Below are positions 6,719-12,346 of a stretch of 12,346 nucleotides of DNA, one piece after another. The notes under the pieces were generated by a model, which was not told where the DNA came from, searched no databases, and worked only from the letters and a program-made list of their open reading frames with translations. This stretch comes from Bryobacteraceae bacterium. Lineage in GTDB: Bacteria; Acidobacteriota; Terriglobia; Bryobacterales; Bryobacteraceae. Positions within the stretch are counted from its first letter, which is position 1; every line of letters begins with the position of its first letter. The translations under genes and the position numbers were made by a program. The stretch covers positions 1 to 12,346 of the forward strand of contig JACMLA010000641.1 in assembly GCA_014379815.1 (NCBI GenBank). The letters are read 5' to 3'.

Positions 6719-7510
6719 TTAACTGTATTCGCCTTCAACTGCCGCGAGTTCACTCTCTGACTCGGGAACATCCTCTTTCTTCTCGCCGGCCTGGATGAGG
6801 ATGTCGCCGAATGCTTCTGACTGCTGAAGTACAACGGCCTGACGTTTGACCAGCTCCAGAAGCGCAAGGAAGAGACAGAGCATGGCCCTCCGTGAGCCCT
6901 GTTGTTCGAAGAGGCCGACGACGGAGATGCTCGCTCCCTTTGGCACGCCGGCAAGCAGGTTGCGCACGAGGCGAATCATGTCCTGCACGGTAACGTCTTC
7001 TTTTTCGACACCGTAGGTGGGACGGCTTTTTGCCCTCTCGAGGACCATCTGAAACGTCTTCACCAGATCGAACAAACTAACGTCCAGGCCTGGGTTGATT
7101 ACTTCGTCTTCGGTAAGAAACTGCCGGATTTGAGGATTCGACCAGACAGCCTCTTCCAGCAGTCTTTTTTGCTGAAGCATTTCCGCGGCATTCTTGTAAC
7201 GCTCATGTTCCTGCAGCCGGTTCACCAGTTCAGTGCGGGGATCGTCTTCCGGCTCGATGGCCTGCAGCTCAGGATCGGTGGGCAACAACATCTTCGATTT
7301 GATGTGCACGAGTGTTGCGGCCATATAGACAAATTCCGAACCGAGCTCAATGTCCAGACGCGTCGCTTGTTCCATATACGCGAGGTATTGCGATGTGATC
7401 CGAGCGATCGGTATGTCTGAAATGGGTATCTGGTTTTTACGAATCAGGTCGAGCAAGAGATCGAGAGGTCCCTCGTAGGTATCGAGGTGAAAATTCAGAG
7501 GTGAAGACAC
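6719..7510 (-). CDS. scpA: Segregation and condensation protein ScpA
   Basis: ScpA is the kleisin subunit that closes the SMC ring. The N-terminal SMC-binding part reads TYEGPLDLLLDLIRKNQIPISDIPIARITSQYL and continues with ELGSEFVYMAATLVHIKSKMLLP, both classical ScpA signatures. The C-terminal winged helix is seen in LCLFLALLELVKRQAVVLQQSEAFGDI near the end. With the GTG at 7510 the protein has 263 residues, the usual size; a TTG at 7564 would add 18 residues (LPKRLRFLHLHACYPGEA) with no family character. The GTG is preceded by GGTGAGG only two or three bases away, so the start is not certain. A 75-base gap from the kinase stop is the only real break in this run and could hold an internal promoter, but I see no convincing -35/-10 pair. 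Confidence 0.92.
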   Translation of the reverse strand: MSSPLNFHLDTYEGPLDLLLDLIRKNQIPISDIPIARITSQYLAYMEQATRLDIELGSEFVYMAATLVHIKSKMLLPTDPELQAIEPEDDPRTELVNRLQEHERYKNAAEMLQQKRLLEEAVWSNPQIRQFLTEDEVINPGLDVSLFDLVKTFQMVLERAKSRPTYGVEKEDVTVQDMIRLVRNLLAGVPKGASISVVGLFEQQGSRRAMLCLFLALLELVKRQAVVLQQSEAFGDILIQAGEKKEDVPESESELAAVEGEYS

Positions 7511-7585
7511 TGCCTCACCAGGGTAACACGCATGTAAATGCAGGAACCTGAGCCTTTTAGGCAAGGAATGAAGCTGTTTCGGTTT

Positions 7586-9016
7586 TTAAACGAAGGCCGG
7601 GGAAGCAACCGACATGGGAAGCCGGACCTGGAAAACGGTACAGCCCGGGCGCGAATCGAAGCGCACCTCACCATGGTATTTCCGAACAATCCGATACACC
7701 GTATCCAGCCCAAGTCCAGTGCCAAGACCTGCACCTTTGGTTGTGAAGAAAGGATCAAAAACGCGGTCCTGAATCTCTGGCGCGATACCAGGCCCATTGT
7801 CGATCACTTCGACCAAAGCGGTGTCGATTTCGCGCATCGTTCGGATTTTGACTTCCCCGTTTTCTGCTACCGAGTCGAGGGCGTTCTCGAGCAGATTCGT
7901 CCAGACCTGATTCAACTCGCTGCCACTAGCTGTGATGGGTGGCAAAGTGTAGTCGTACTGTCGCACCACGTCCATACCCGGCTTGATCCGGTGGCCCAGC
8001 ATGGTCAAAGTGCTCTCGATTCCGCGATGCAGATCCACCTCTTGGACGGCGGCCTGATCCATGAAGGAATACTCTTTGACGGCTCGAATCAAGTCAGAAA
8101 TTCTTGTTGCGGAAGATTGGATTTCACGCAGCAGTTGCTCCATAGAGAGCCTTGCGGAATAGCGACTGAGTACGCTTTCAAGGGCGATGGGACTATCGAA
8201 GTCACGTAACACGTGCGCGACGTCTTCTGTATCTACCCCCGCTTCGGCCAGAGATGGAGCAAGGCGTCGGGCGCTTGGAACGCCATTGCGATCCAGTTCA
8301 CGGAAGAGGGTCTCCTCGAGGTCTGACTGAGCCATGGAATCGAGGACTGGACGTGTGCCTAACTCGTTGACGCCTTGCTGCTCGCACGACACCAGAGTTG
8401 CCCTCTGCTCGAACGTAATGCCGTAGTTCTCGAGTCGCGTATTGGCCCGCAGCCACTCCTCGATGCATTCGCGAAGAGAGTCAGTAGCGCTAAGAATGGC
8501 AGAGTTTGGATTGTTGATCTCATGAGCCAGACCGGCAGACAGCTTACCCAGTGCAAGCAATTTCTCGCGATGGAAGTCGTATCGGGCTCCCTCCCGGACG
8601 CGATCGGACATCACGCCGACTAGTCTTGGGCCTAGCGCAGGGATCCTGCTCAGGAGAGCGTCGAAGAACTCCGACGACAGACAGGCGACTCTCGACTTCT
8701 GCACGGCGCGGGCTTCGATAGGAAACTCGCGCATTCGGGAAAAGGGAAGCATTCCTGTGACTTCCCGAAGTTCAATCACGAATGTCAGACCATCGGGGGC
8801 ATCCTGACGAGCCCTCAGGCTACCTTCGAGCACCACAAACATCCGGTCAGCCGGAGAACCTGGCTTTATAAAAACTTCGCCGGCTTCGAGCTCCACTTCA
8901 GTCATCAGACTGGCGATCCACGTGAGATCGGAGAGCGTCAGATCTGCAAAAATGGAAACTGACTGAAGCTCCTGAGCCAGACGGTCAGCGACGGATCCTG
9001 CTTCGGGGGAACTCAT
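7586..9016 (-). CDS. Soluble histidine kinase with N-terminal cyclic nucleotide-binding-like domain
   Basis: The 476-residue protein has no membrane segment. Residues about 18-130 form a cNMP-binding-like (CAP_ED) domain (SIFADLTLSDLTWIASLM, then GEVFIKPGSPADRMFVVLEGSL), followed by a kinase core: H-box LSAGLAHEINNP with the phosphorylated H165, N-box ELNQVWTNLLENALDS at 367-382, G1 IDNGPGIAPEIQDRVFDPFFTTK from 405, and G2 LGTGLGLDTVYRIV from 431. About 200 residues separate H-box and N-box, roughly twice the usual spacing; this long helical insert is seen in a group of cNMP-domain kinases common in Acidobacteria. Whether a nucleotide is bound is unclear. No response regulator lies in the window. 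The ATG at 9016 overlaps the aminotransferase stop by 4 bases; the longer open frame to 9139 lies inside that gene. Confidence 0.92.
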   Translation of the reverse strand: MSSPEAGSVADRLAQELQSVSIFADLTLSDLTWIASLMTEVELEAGEVFIKPGSPADRMFVVLEGSLRARQDAPDGLTFVIELREVTGMLPFSRMREFPIEARAVQKSRVACLSSEFFDALLSRIPALGPRLVGVMSDRVREGARYDFHREKLLALGKLSAGLAHEINNPNSAILSATDSLRECIEEWLRANTRLENYGITFEQRATLVSCEQQGVNELGTRPVLDSMAQSDLEETLFRELDRNGVPSARRLAPSLAEAGVDTEDVAHVLRDFDSPIALESVLSRYSARLSMEQLLREIQSSATRISDLIRAVKEYSFMDQAAVQEVDLHRGIESTLTMLGHRIKPGMDVVRQYDYTLPPITASGSELNQVWTNLLENALDSVAENGEVKIRTMREIDTALVEVIDNGPGIAPEIQDRVFDPFFTTKGAGLGTGLGLDTVYRIVRKYHGEVRFDSRPGCTVFQVRLPMSVASPAFV

Positions 9017-10179
9017 GTGTGGGCCTTGAGCCACGACCCGATGCGGCGGACGGACTCGTCGAGGTTTTGCTGTGAGTTGGCATAGCTGAAGCGCAGGTAG
9101 CCCTCGCCATACGAACCGAAAGATGTGCCGCTGAGACACGCAATTCCCGCTTCATGCAACAAAGCATCGGCGAGGGTTTTGCTTGCAATGCCGGTTCCCG
9201 AAATGTTAGGAAACGCGTAGAATGCTCCATCAGGCATAGGGCAGCGGAAACCGGGGAGCGTGTTCAATCCGGCTACGAAAGCATCGCGGCGGCGACGAAA
9301 CTCTGCAACCATATTCTGGCAGTCTTCCTGGGGACCGGTCAGCGCAGCAATGGCGGCACGTTGCGTGAAACTCGCTGTGCAGGAATTGGAATTGACCATC
9401 AGCTTGTTCACCGGATCGACCAGCCATTCGGGCATAACACCGTATCCGATCCGCCATCCCGTCATCGAGTAGATCTTGGAAAAGCCATCGAGAATGATCG
9501 TCTTCTCCAGCATTCCGGGCAGACTTGAGATGGATAGCGGAGGCTCGCCATAGTAGATGCGGGAGTAGATCTCATCGGACAAAATCATCACGTCACGGTC
9601 CCGCAGCAGGTTGGCCATCGCGTGAATGTCCTCCGGCGGAATCACCCCTCCTGTAGGATTCTGCGGCGAGTTCAGAATGACGAGCTTCGTCCGGTCAGTC
9701 ACACGTGCCCGAAGCACATTGAGATCGAACGAAAATCCGCGATCTTCCAGCAGCGGAACTGGTACTGGCGTACCGCCGGCGTGGGCGATCATTGACTCGT
9801 AGATCGGGAACCCGGGATTAGGATAGATGACCTCGTCGCCCTCCTCGATGAGCGCCAGAATCGGAAAGTAGATAATCGGCTTGCCACCCGGAACCACGCA
9901 GACGTTTTGCGGCTTGACGGTGACTCCGCGCGTGGCGGAGATGTGATGTGCGATCGCTTCCCGAAGCTCCGGATAGCCCTGAGTCGGGCCATAGTGCGTC
10001 CAGCCTTCGTCGATGGCACGCTTGCCGGCTTCCCGGATATGCGCGGGTGTCTCAAAGTCAGGCTCACCAATCTCGAGGTGGATGATGTTGCGTCCCTGAG
10101 CTTCCAGCGCGCGGGCACGGACCAGAACTTCGAATGCGGTCTCTATCCCGATGCGGCCCATCCGGCTGGCTAGCTTCAT
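9013..10179 (-). CDS. PLP-dependent aminotransferase, class I/II (aspartate/alanine type)
   Basis: This 388-residue enzyme moves an amino group between amino acids and 2-oxo acids using pyridoxal phosphate. Visible active-site features are GPTQGYPELREAIA at about 64-77, NPTGG with N174, D202 and Y205 in SDEIYS, the PLP-binding K235 in GFSKIYSMTGWRIGYG, and R363 in LRFSYANS for the substrate carboxylate. The pattern fits the fold type I, subgroup I-gamma enzymes often labelled aspartate or alanine aminotransferase; the substrate is not certain. I chose the ATG at 10179 (MKLASRMGRIGIETAF), which overlaps the DUF35 gene's stop by 4 bases; an open frame runs 99 codons further upstream inside the neighbouring genes. 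Its place after a thiolase/DUF35 pair suggests amino-acid or acyl-CoA breakdown, which is inference. Confidence 0.92.
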   Translation of the reverse strand: MKLASRMGRIGIETAFEVLVRARALEAQGRNIIHLEIGEPDFETPAHIREAGKRAIDEGWTHYGPTQGYPELREAIAHHISATRGVTVKPQNVCVVPGGKPIIYFPILALIEEGDEVIYPNPGFPIYESMIAHAGGTPVPVPLLEDRGFSFDLNVLRARVTDRTKLVILNSPQNPTGGVIPPEDIHAMANLLRDRDVMILSDEIYSRIYYGEPPLSISSLPGMLEKTIILDGFSKIYSMTGWRIGYGVMPEWLVDPVNKLMVNSNSCTASFTQRAAIAALTGPQEDCQNMVAEFRRRRDAFVAGLNTLPGFRCPMPDGAFYAFPNISGTGIASKTLADALLHEAGIACLSGTSFGSYGEGYLRFSYANSQQNLDESVRRIGSWLKAHT

Positions 10180-10427
10180 CGGTTCGCCTCGGGATTCGGC
10201 TCGGGATTCGGCTGAGGATATGCGTTGCGAAAAAACGGGACGCCGGCACGCTCTTCTACGAGTTCGACTAAGTCTTCTATGTGCACTGGATCTCCCACCA
10301 CACGTCCCGTCATCCGCGTGCCGTCTTCGTCGAGAGTCACAATAATCAGCTGATAAGGCGCTTCGGCGACAAACTCTCTGGGCGCGGCGTAGATCGTAGT
10401 CTCGGTGTACACTCGGCCCTTTCTCAC
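10176..10427 (-). CDS. Short DUF35 OB-fold protein, thiolase partner
   Basis: This 83-residue protein matches the OB-fold half of DUF35 acyl-CoA-associated proteins: YTETTIYAAPREFVAEAPYQLIIVTLDEDGTRMTGRVVG, then PVHIEDLVELVEE and GVPFFR. Full members start with a rubredoxin-like zinc ribbon (two CxxC); no cysteine is present here, so the zinc ribbon is absent. In archaea a DUF35 protein bridges thiolase and HMG-CoA synthase and channels acetoacetyl-CoA. A similar job beside the thiolase upstream is a reasonable inference. The last 12 residues are a Pro-Asn-Glu tail encoded by a tandem 12-base repeat. The GTG start overlaps the thiolase stop by 4 bases (GTGA) and the stop overlaps the aminotransferase ATG. 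Confidence 0.85.
   Translation of the reverse strand: MRKGRVYTETTIYAAPREFVAEAPYQLIIVTLDEDGTRMTGRVVGDPVHIEDLVELVEERAGVPFFRNAYPQPNPEPNPEANR
10190..10213 (-). repeat. Tandem 12-base repeat at the end of the DUF35 gene
   Basis: Two perfect copies of CGGGATTCGGCT (plus strand) lie end to end and encode the EPNP units of the tail. A degenerate third unit follows on the left as CGGTTCGCCT. The copy number is a likely point of variation between strains. Confidence 0.85.
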
Positions 10428-11587
10428 TGGACCTTCTCCAGTATCGTGACGACGCAGGAAGCTCCGGAGCCACCAAGATTTTGTGCCAGACCGAGTTCTG
10501 CCCGCGGCACTTGCCGATCCCCTGCTTCTCCCCGGATCTGCAAAACCAGGTCGCAGATTTGCGCGACTCCCGTAGCCCCCACCGGATGCCCTTTTGCTTT
10601 CAGGCCGCCACTGGTATTCACTGGGAGTGGACCGTTCAGAGCCGTATTGCCTTCCAGAGTATACGGCCCGCCGTGGCCTTTGGCGGCAAAACCGAGATCT
10701 TCAATGGCAACAATCTCAGCGATGGTGAAGCAGTCGTGCACCTCGGCCAGATCCATCTGTTCCGGCCTCACGCCAGCCATGGAATAGGCTTTTTTTGAGG
10801 CTGATCCAACGGCCGGAAACTGTGTAATATCTGTTTTTCGGTCCAGAGCCACATAGTCTGAAGTTTGCGCAATACCGAGCACCCGGACTGGTTTGGTTGT
10901 GAACTCCCGTGCGCGGTCCAGAGGGCAAAGAATCACGGACGCCGCGCCGTCGCTAACCAGGGAACAGTCATAGATAGTCAGGGGATCGGCGATGGGTTTT
11001 CCAGCAAGCGCCTGCTCTGTGGTGATCACTTTGCGCATATGCGCGTCCGGATTCCTGGCGCCGTTGGCATGATTTTTGACTGCGACGGCAGCCAGATGCT
11101 CCCGGGTGGTCCCGAACTGATGCATGTGGCGCTTCGCGATCAGGGCGAAGAGTGCAGGGAAGGTTGCTCCCGCTTTTCCTTCGGTGCTGCACTCGCCAGC
11201 CATTGCCAGTATCTCGGCGACGCGAGGGGTTTGCTGGCTTGTCATCTTCTCCACACCGGTAACCAGAACCAGGTCGTAAAGGCCGGCTCCGACTGCAGAA
11301 ACTCCGTGGAAGAATGCGGACCCACCCGAAGCACAGGCGGCTTCGATGCGGGTGCAGGAGATTCCTGTAATGCCCATCGATTCGGCGACGAAGGGCGCGA
11401 GATGGCTTTGTCCGACGAAAGAAGGTCCGGCGAAATTGCCCAGATAGAACGCTTCCAGTTGCGAAGGTTCGAGCTGCGCGTCTGCCATCGCCTTCTTTGC
11501 TGAGGTAGCGGCAAGGGACCGGATGTCCTCCGCGGGAAAGGCCCCGAAAGGCGTTTTGCCGATTCCTATGATTGCTACCGGTCTCAT
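10424..11587 (-). CDS. Thiolase-family acetyl-CoA acetyltransferase (SCP2-type)
   Basis: The enzyme makes or breaks beta-ketoacyl-CoA. The 387 residues show thiolase motifs: nucleophile C85 in RIEAACASGG, EVHDCFTIAEIVAIEDLGF in the second half, NTSGGLKAKGHPVGATG with the catalytic histidine of GHP, and GGSGASC near the end. VHDCFTIAE marks the sterol-carrier-protein-X/archaeal-like branch rather than classical FadA/AtoB. The ATG at 11587 has GGAG three bases upstream; an open frame continues to 11743 but crosses into the divergent intergenic region. It is the first gene of the eight-gene run, and DUF35 directly downstream is the normal partner of this thiolase branch. The substrate is not certain. 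Cytoplasmic. Confidence 0.92.
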   Translation of the reverse strand: MRPVAIIGIGKTPFGAFPAEDIRSLAATSAKKAMADAQLEPSQLEAFYLGNFAGPSFVGQSHLAPFVAESMGITGISCTRIEAACASGGSAFFHGVSAVGAGLYDLVLVTGVEKMTSQQTPRVAEILAMAGECSTEGKAGATFPALFALIAKRHMHQFGTTREHLAAVAVKNHANGARNPDAHMRKVITTEQALAGKPIADPLTIYDCSLVSDGAASVILCPLDRAREFTTKPVRVLGIAQTSDYVALDRKTDITQFPAVGSASKKAYSMAGVRPEQMDLAEVHDCFTIAEIVAIEDLGFAAKGHGGPYTLEGNTALNGPLPVNTSGGLKAKGHPVGATGVAQICDLVLQIRGEAGDRQVPRAELGLAQNLGGSGASCVVTILEKVQ

Positions 11588-11603
11588 TGGCTCCGTAACG
11601 TTA

Positions 11604-11621
11604 TATCCTGAGGACAGGATA
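11604..11621. promoter_or_regulatory. Perfect inverted repeat, possible operator
   Basis: TATCCTG-AGGA-CAGGATA has perfect 7-base arms around a 4-base centre and ends 17 bases before the thiolase ATG, counted on the minus strand. A related inverted piece, TCCTGTCC, is at 11642-11649 and pairs with GGACAGGA at 11612-11619. The site could bind a dimeric regulator or form a short hairpin in the thiolase mRNA leader. Confidence 0.45.
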
Positions 11622-11682
11622 CCGCCCGCAAGCAATCTGATTCCTGTCCACGTTCTGTGCACGGTTGTCGTCATGGAGATGT

Positions 11683-11688
11683 GGAGGT
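11683..11688 (+). promoter_or_regulatory. Ribosome binding site of the sigma factor gene
   Basis: GGAGGT, a strong Shine-Dalgarno sequence, lies 6 bases before the ATG at 11695 and selects that start over the ATGs at 11665 and 11728. Confidence 0.75.
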
Positions 11689-11694
11689 CACTGG

Positions 11695-12291
11695 ATGAGT
11701 GTGCCGCCGGGTAGTTCAGGTTTGACGATGAGCGAATCCGCACGTACTCCCGGGCTTCCTGCCGGCAGCGATGTCACGGAAGAGTCGCGGGAACTGCATG
11801 CGCGATTTGTTCAGGAGAACCTGAGGCGGATCTTTCTCCAGATCTTCCGCATGGTTGGCAATGTCGACGACGCGCAGGACCTGACTCAGGAAACCTTTAT
11901 CAAGGCCCTCCAGCGGCAGAGTCAGATCAAAGATCTCGACCGGGCTTCCCACTGGCTCTCCCGGATTGCGACCAACACAGCGATAGATTTCATGCGGCGG
12001 CATGGTCGCCTCGCCACTACCGACATCGCGGAACTGCCCGACCCTCCCGCAACCGAGCCGGAACATAGTCCGGAGCGTCTGCTACTGCGGGCTGAGCATA
12101 GCGCGTACCTGCAATCCGGACTCCGCACGCTGAGTGAGCGGGAGCGAACGGCTCTGGTGCTTCGCGATGTGGATGATGTCCCGAGCAGGGATGTCGCGAA
12201 GCTGATGCAGTGCTCGGAAGCAACGGTTCGGTCGCATATTGCAAATGCGCGGATCAAATTTCGAAGGTACCTCGAGAGGAGGAAAGCATGA
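11695..12291 (+). CDS. RNA polymerase sigma factor, ECF (sigma-70 family)
   Basis: This 198-residue protein directs RNA polymerase to a special promoter set. Region 2 spans about 42-102 (ENLRRIFLQIFRMVGNVDDAQDLTQETFIKAL, then ASHWLSRIATNTAIDFMRR), and region 4 about 143-193 (LRTLSERERTALVLRDVDDVPSRDVAKLMQCSEATVRSHIANARIKFRRYL), joined by a Pro-rich linker. No region 3 or C-terminal extension is present, as expected for the ECF class. About 35 weakly conserved residues precede region 2. It is divergent from the thiolase operon and overlaps a probable anti-sigma gene by 4 bases, the normal ECF arrangement. ECF genes often control their own promoter, so the upstream 107 bases are a likely target, but I could not identify an ECF-type promoter motif. 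Confidence 0.93.
   Translation: MSVPPGSSGLTMSESARTPGLPAGSDVTEESRELHARFVQENLRRIFLQIFRMVGNVDDAQDLTQETFIKALQRQSQIKDLDRASHWLSRIATNTAIDFMRRHGRLATTDIAELPDPPATEPEHSPERLLLRAEHSAYLQSGLRTLSERERTALVLRDVDDVPSRDVAKLMQCSEATVRSHIANARIKFRRYLERRKA
12277..12283 (+). promoter_or_regulatory. Ribosome binding site of the downstream gene
   Basis: AGGAGGA lies 4 bases before the ATG at 12288, inside the last codons of the sigma gene. It shows that the short reading frame at the right edge is a translated gene. Confidence 0.75.
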
Positions 12292-12346
12292 CTCATCGGG
12301 GAGATTGGCAGGCGCATGGCCGAAAAGAATCTCTGGCTCTGTTTGC
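12288..12346 (+). CDS. Probable anti-sigma factor, N-terminal fragment
   Basis: Only 19 codons lie in the window: MTHRGDWQAHGRKESLALF. The start overlaps the sigma stop as ATGA. The ESLALF stretch resembles the EALALYASGDL start of zinc-binding anti-sigma (ZAS) domains, in which His and Cys residues that follow hold zinc. The call rests mainly on position behind an ECF sigma gene; the rest is off the window. Confidence 0.55.
   Translation, partial: MTHRGDWQAHGRKESLALF

Larger units (their letters stand above)
11588..11694. promoter_or_regulatory. Divergent promoter region between thiolase operon and sigma factor gene
   Basis: These 107 bases must carry the start signals of the large minus-strand run and of the sigma/anti-sigma pair. 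No confident -35/-10 pair is visible by eye. The region holds an inverted repeat and an additional half-site described separately. Confidence 0.6.

Noticed and set aside
6715..6954. 80-residue N-terminal extension of ScpB
   Set aside because: It overlaps the coding end of scpA and is Ser/Arg-rich without conservation; the ATG at 6714 directly after the scpA stop is the natural start.
7552..7562. GCCT-TTT-AGGC hairpin between kinase and scpA as a terminator
   Set aside because: Arms are only 4 bases and no U-run follows on the transcribed strand, so it is within chance expectation.
7538..8209. 223-codon plus-strand frame opposite the kinase
   Set aside because: The kinase ATP-binding motifs lie here on the other strand; the plus-strand product has no recognisable fold.
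10180..10476. 99-residue N-terminal extension of the aminotransferase
   Set aside because: It lies within the DUF35 and thiolase genes and reads as Arg-rich out-of-frame sequence; the ATGA overlap at 10179 gives the normal length.
10865..11503. 212-codon plus-strand frame opposite the thiolase
   Set aside because: The thiolase has clear catalytic motifs across this span, and the antisense translation looks like a reverse-frame shadow, with many Cys, Arg and Gly and no motif.

Overview
This looks like an ordinary chromosomal segment of a fairly GC-rich bacterium, most likely an acidobacterium of the Solibacter/Bryobacter kind. That guess rests on gene style only: an soluble cNMP-domain histidine kinase with a long spacer, a small membrane-anchored coiled-coil protein with duplicated units, and ScpA/ScpB next to an RsuA/RluB-type pseudouridine synthase. 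No rRNA, tRNA, CRISPR array, insertion sequence, integrase or phage gene was recognised.

Layout. (1) Positions 2664 down to 1, minus strand: a DUF1697 protein, a phosphoglycolate-phosphatase-like HAD hydrolase that overlaps it by one base, and a SAM methyltransferase with a zinc ribbon and a C-terminal beta-rich domain, cut by the window edge. (2) Positions 2713 to 4797, plus strand: an unrecognised 171-residue protein, the 16S rRNA m5C methyltransferase RsmB overlapping it by one base, and a small membrane-anchored coiled-coil protein whose last 16 codons have been lost by an apparent one-base frameshift. (3) Positions 11587 down to 4834, minus strand: eight tightly packed genes. In transcription order they are a thiolase, a short DUF35 OB-fold partner, a PLP aminotransferase, a cNMP-domain histidine kinase, scpA, scpB, a pseudouridine synthase and a CoA-binding-fold protein. 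Five of the seven junctions overlap (four ATGA/GTGA-type 4-base overlaps and one of 14 bases), one has a 4-base gap, and only kinase-scpA has a sizeable gap (75 bases). (4) Positions 11695 to the right edge, plus strand: an ECF-type sigma factor followed, with an ATGA overlap, by the start of its probable anti-sigma factor.

How the genes may work together. The thiolase and DUF35 protein probably form an acyl-CoA enzyme unit, and the aminotransferase could feed 2-oxo acids into the same metabolism. ScpA and ScpB join SMC in chromosome condensation, and the pseudouridine synthase modifies rRNA. The kinase has no partner response regulator here. The 107-base divergent region between the thiolase and the sigma factor holds a perfect 7+4+7 inverted repeat with a related half-site nearby, so it is the best candidate control point of the window.

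No clearly new system is visible. The best leads are the frameshifted coiled-coil gene, the unassigned gene ahead of rsmB, the short DUF35 protein, and the inverted repeat. All start choices are by inspection, and several genes use GTG starts.
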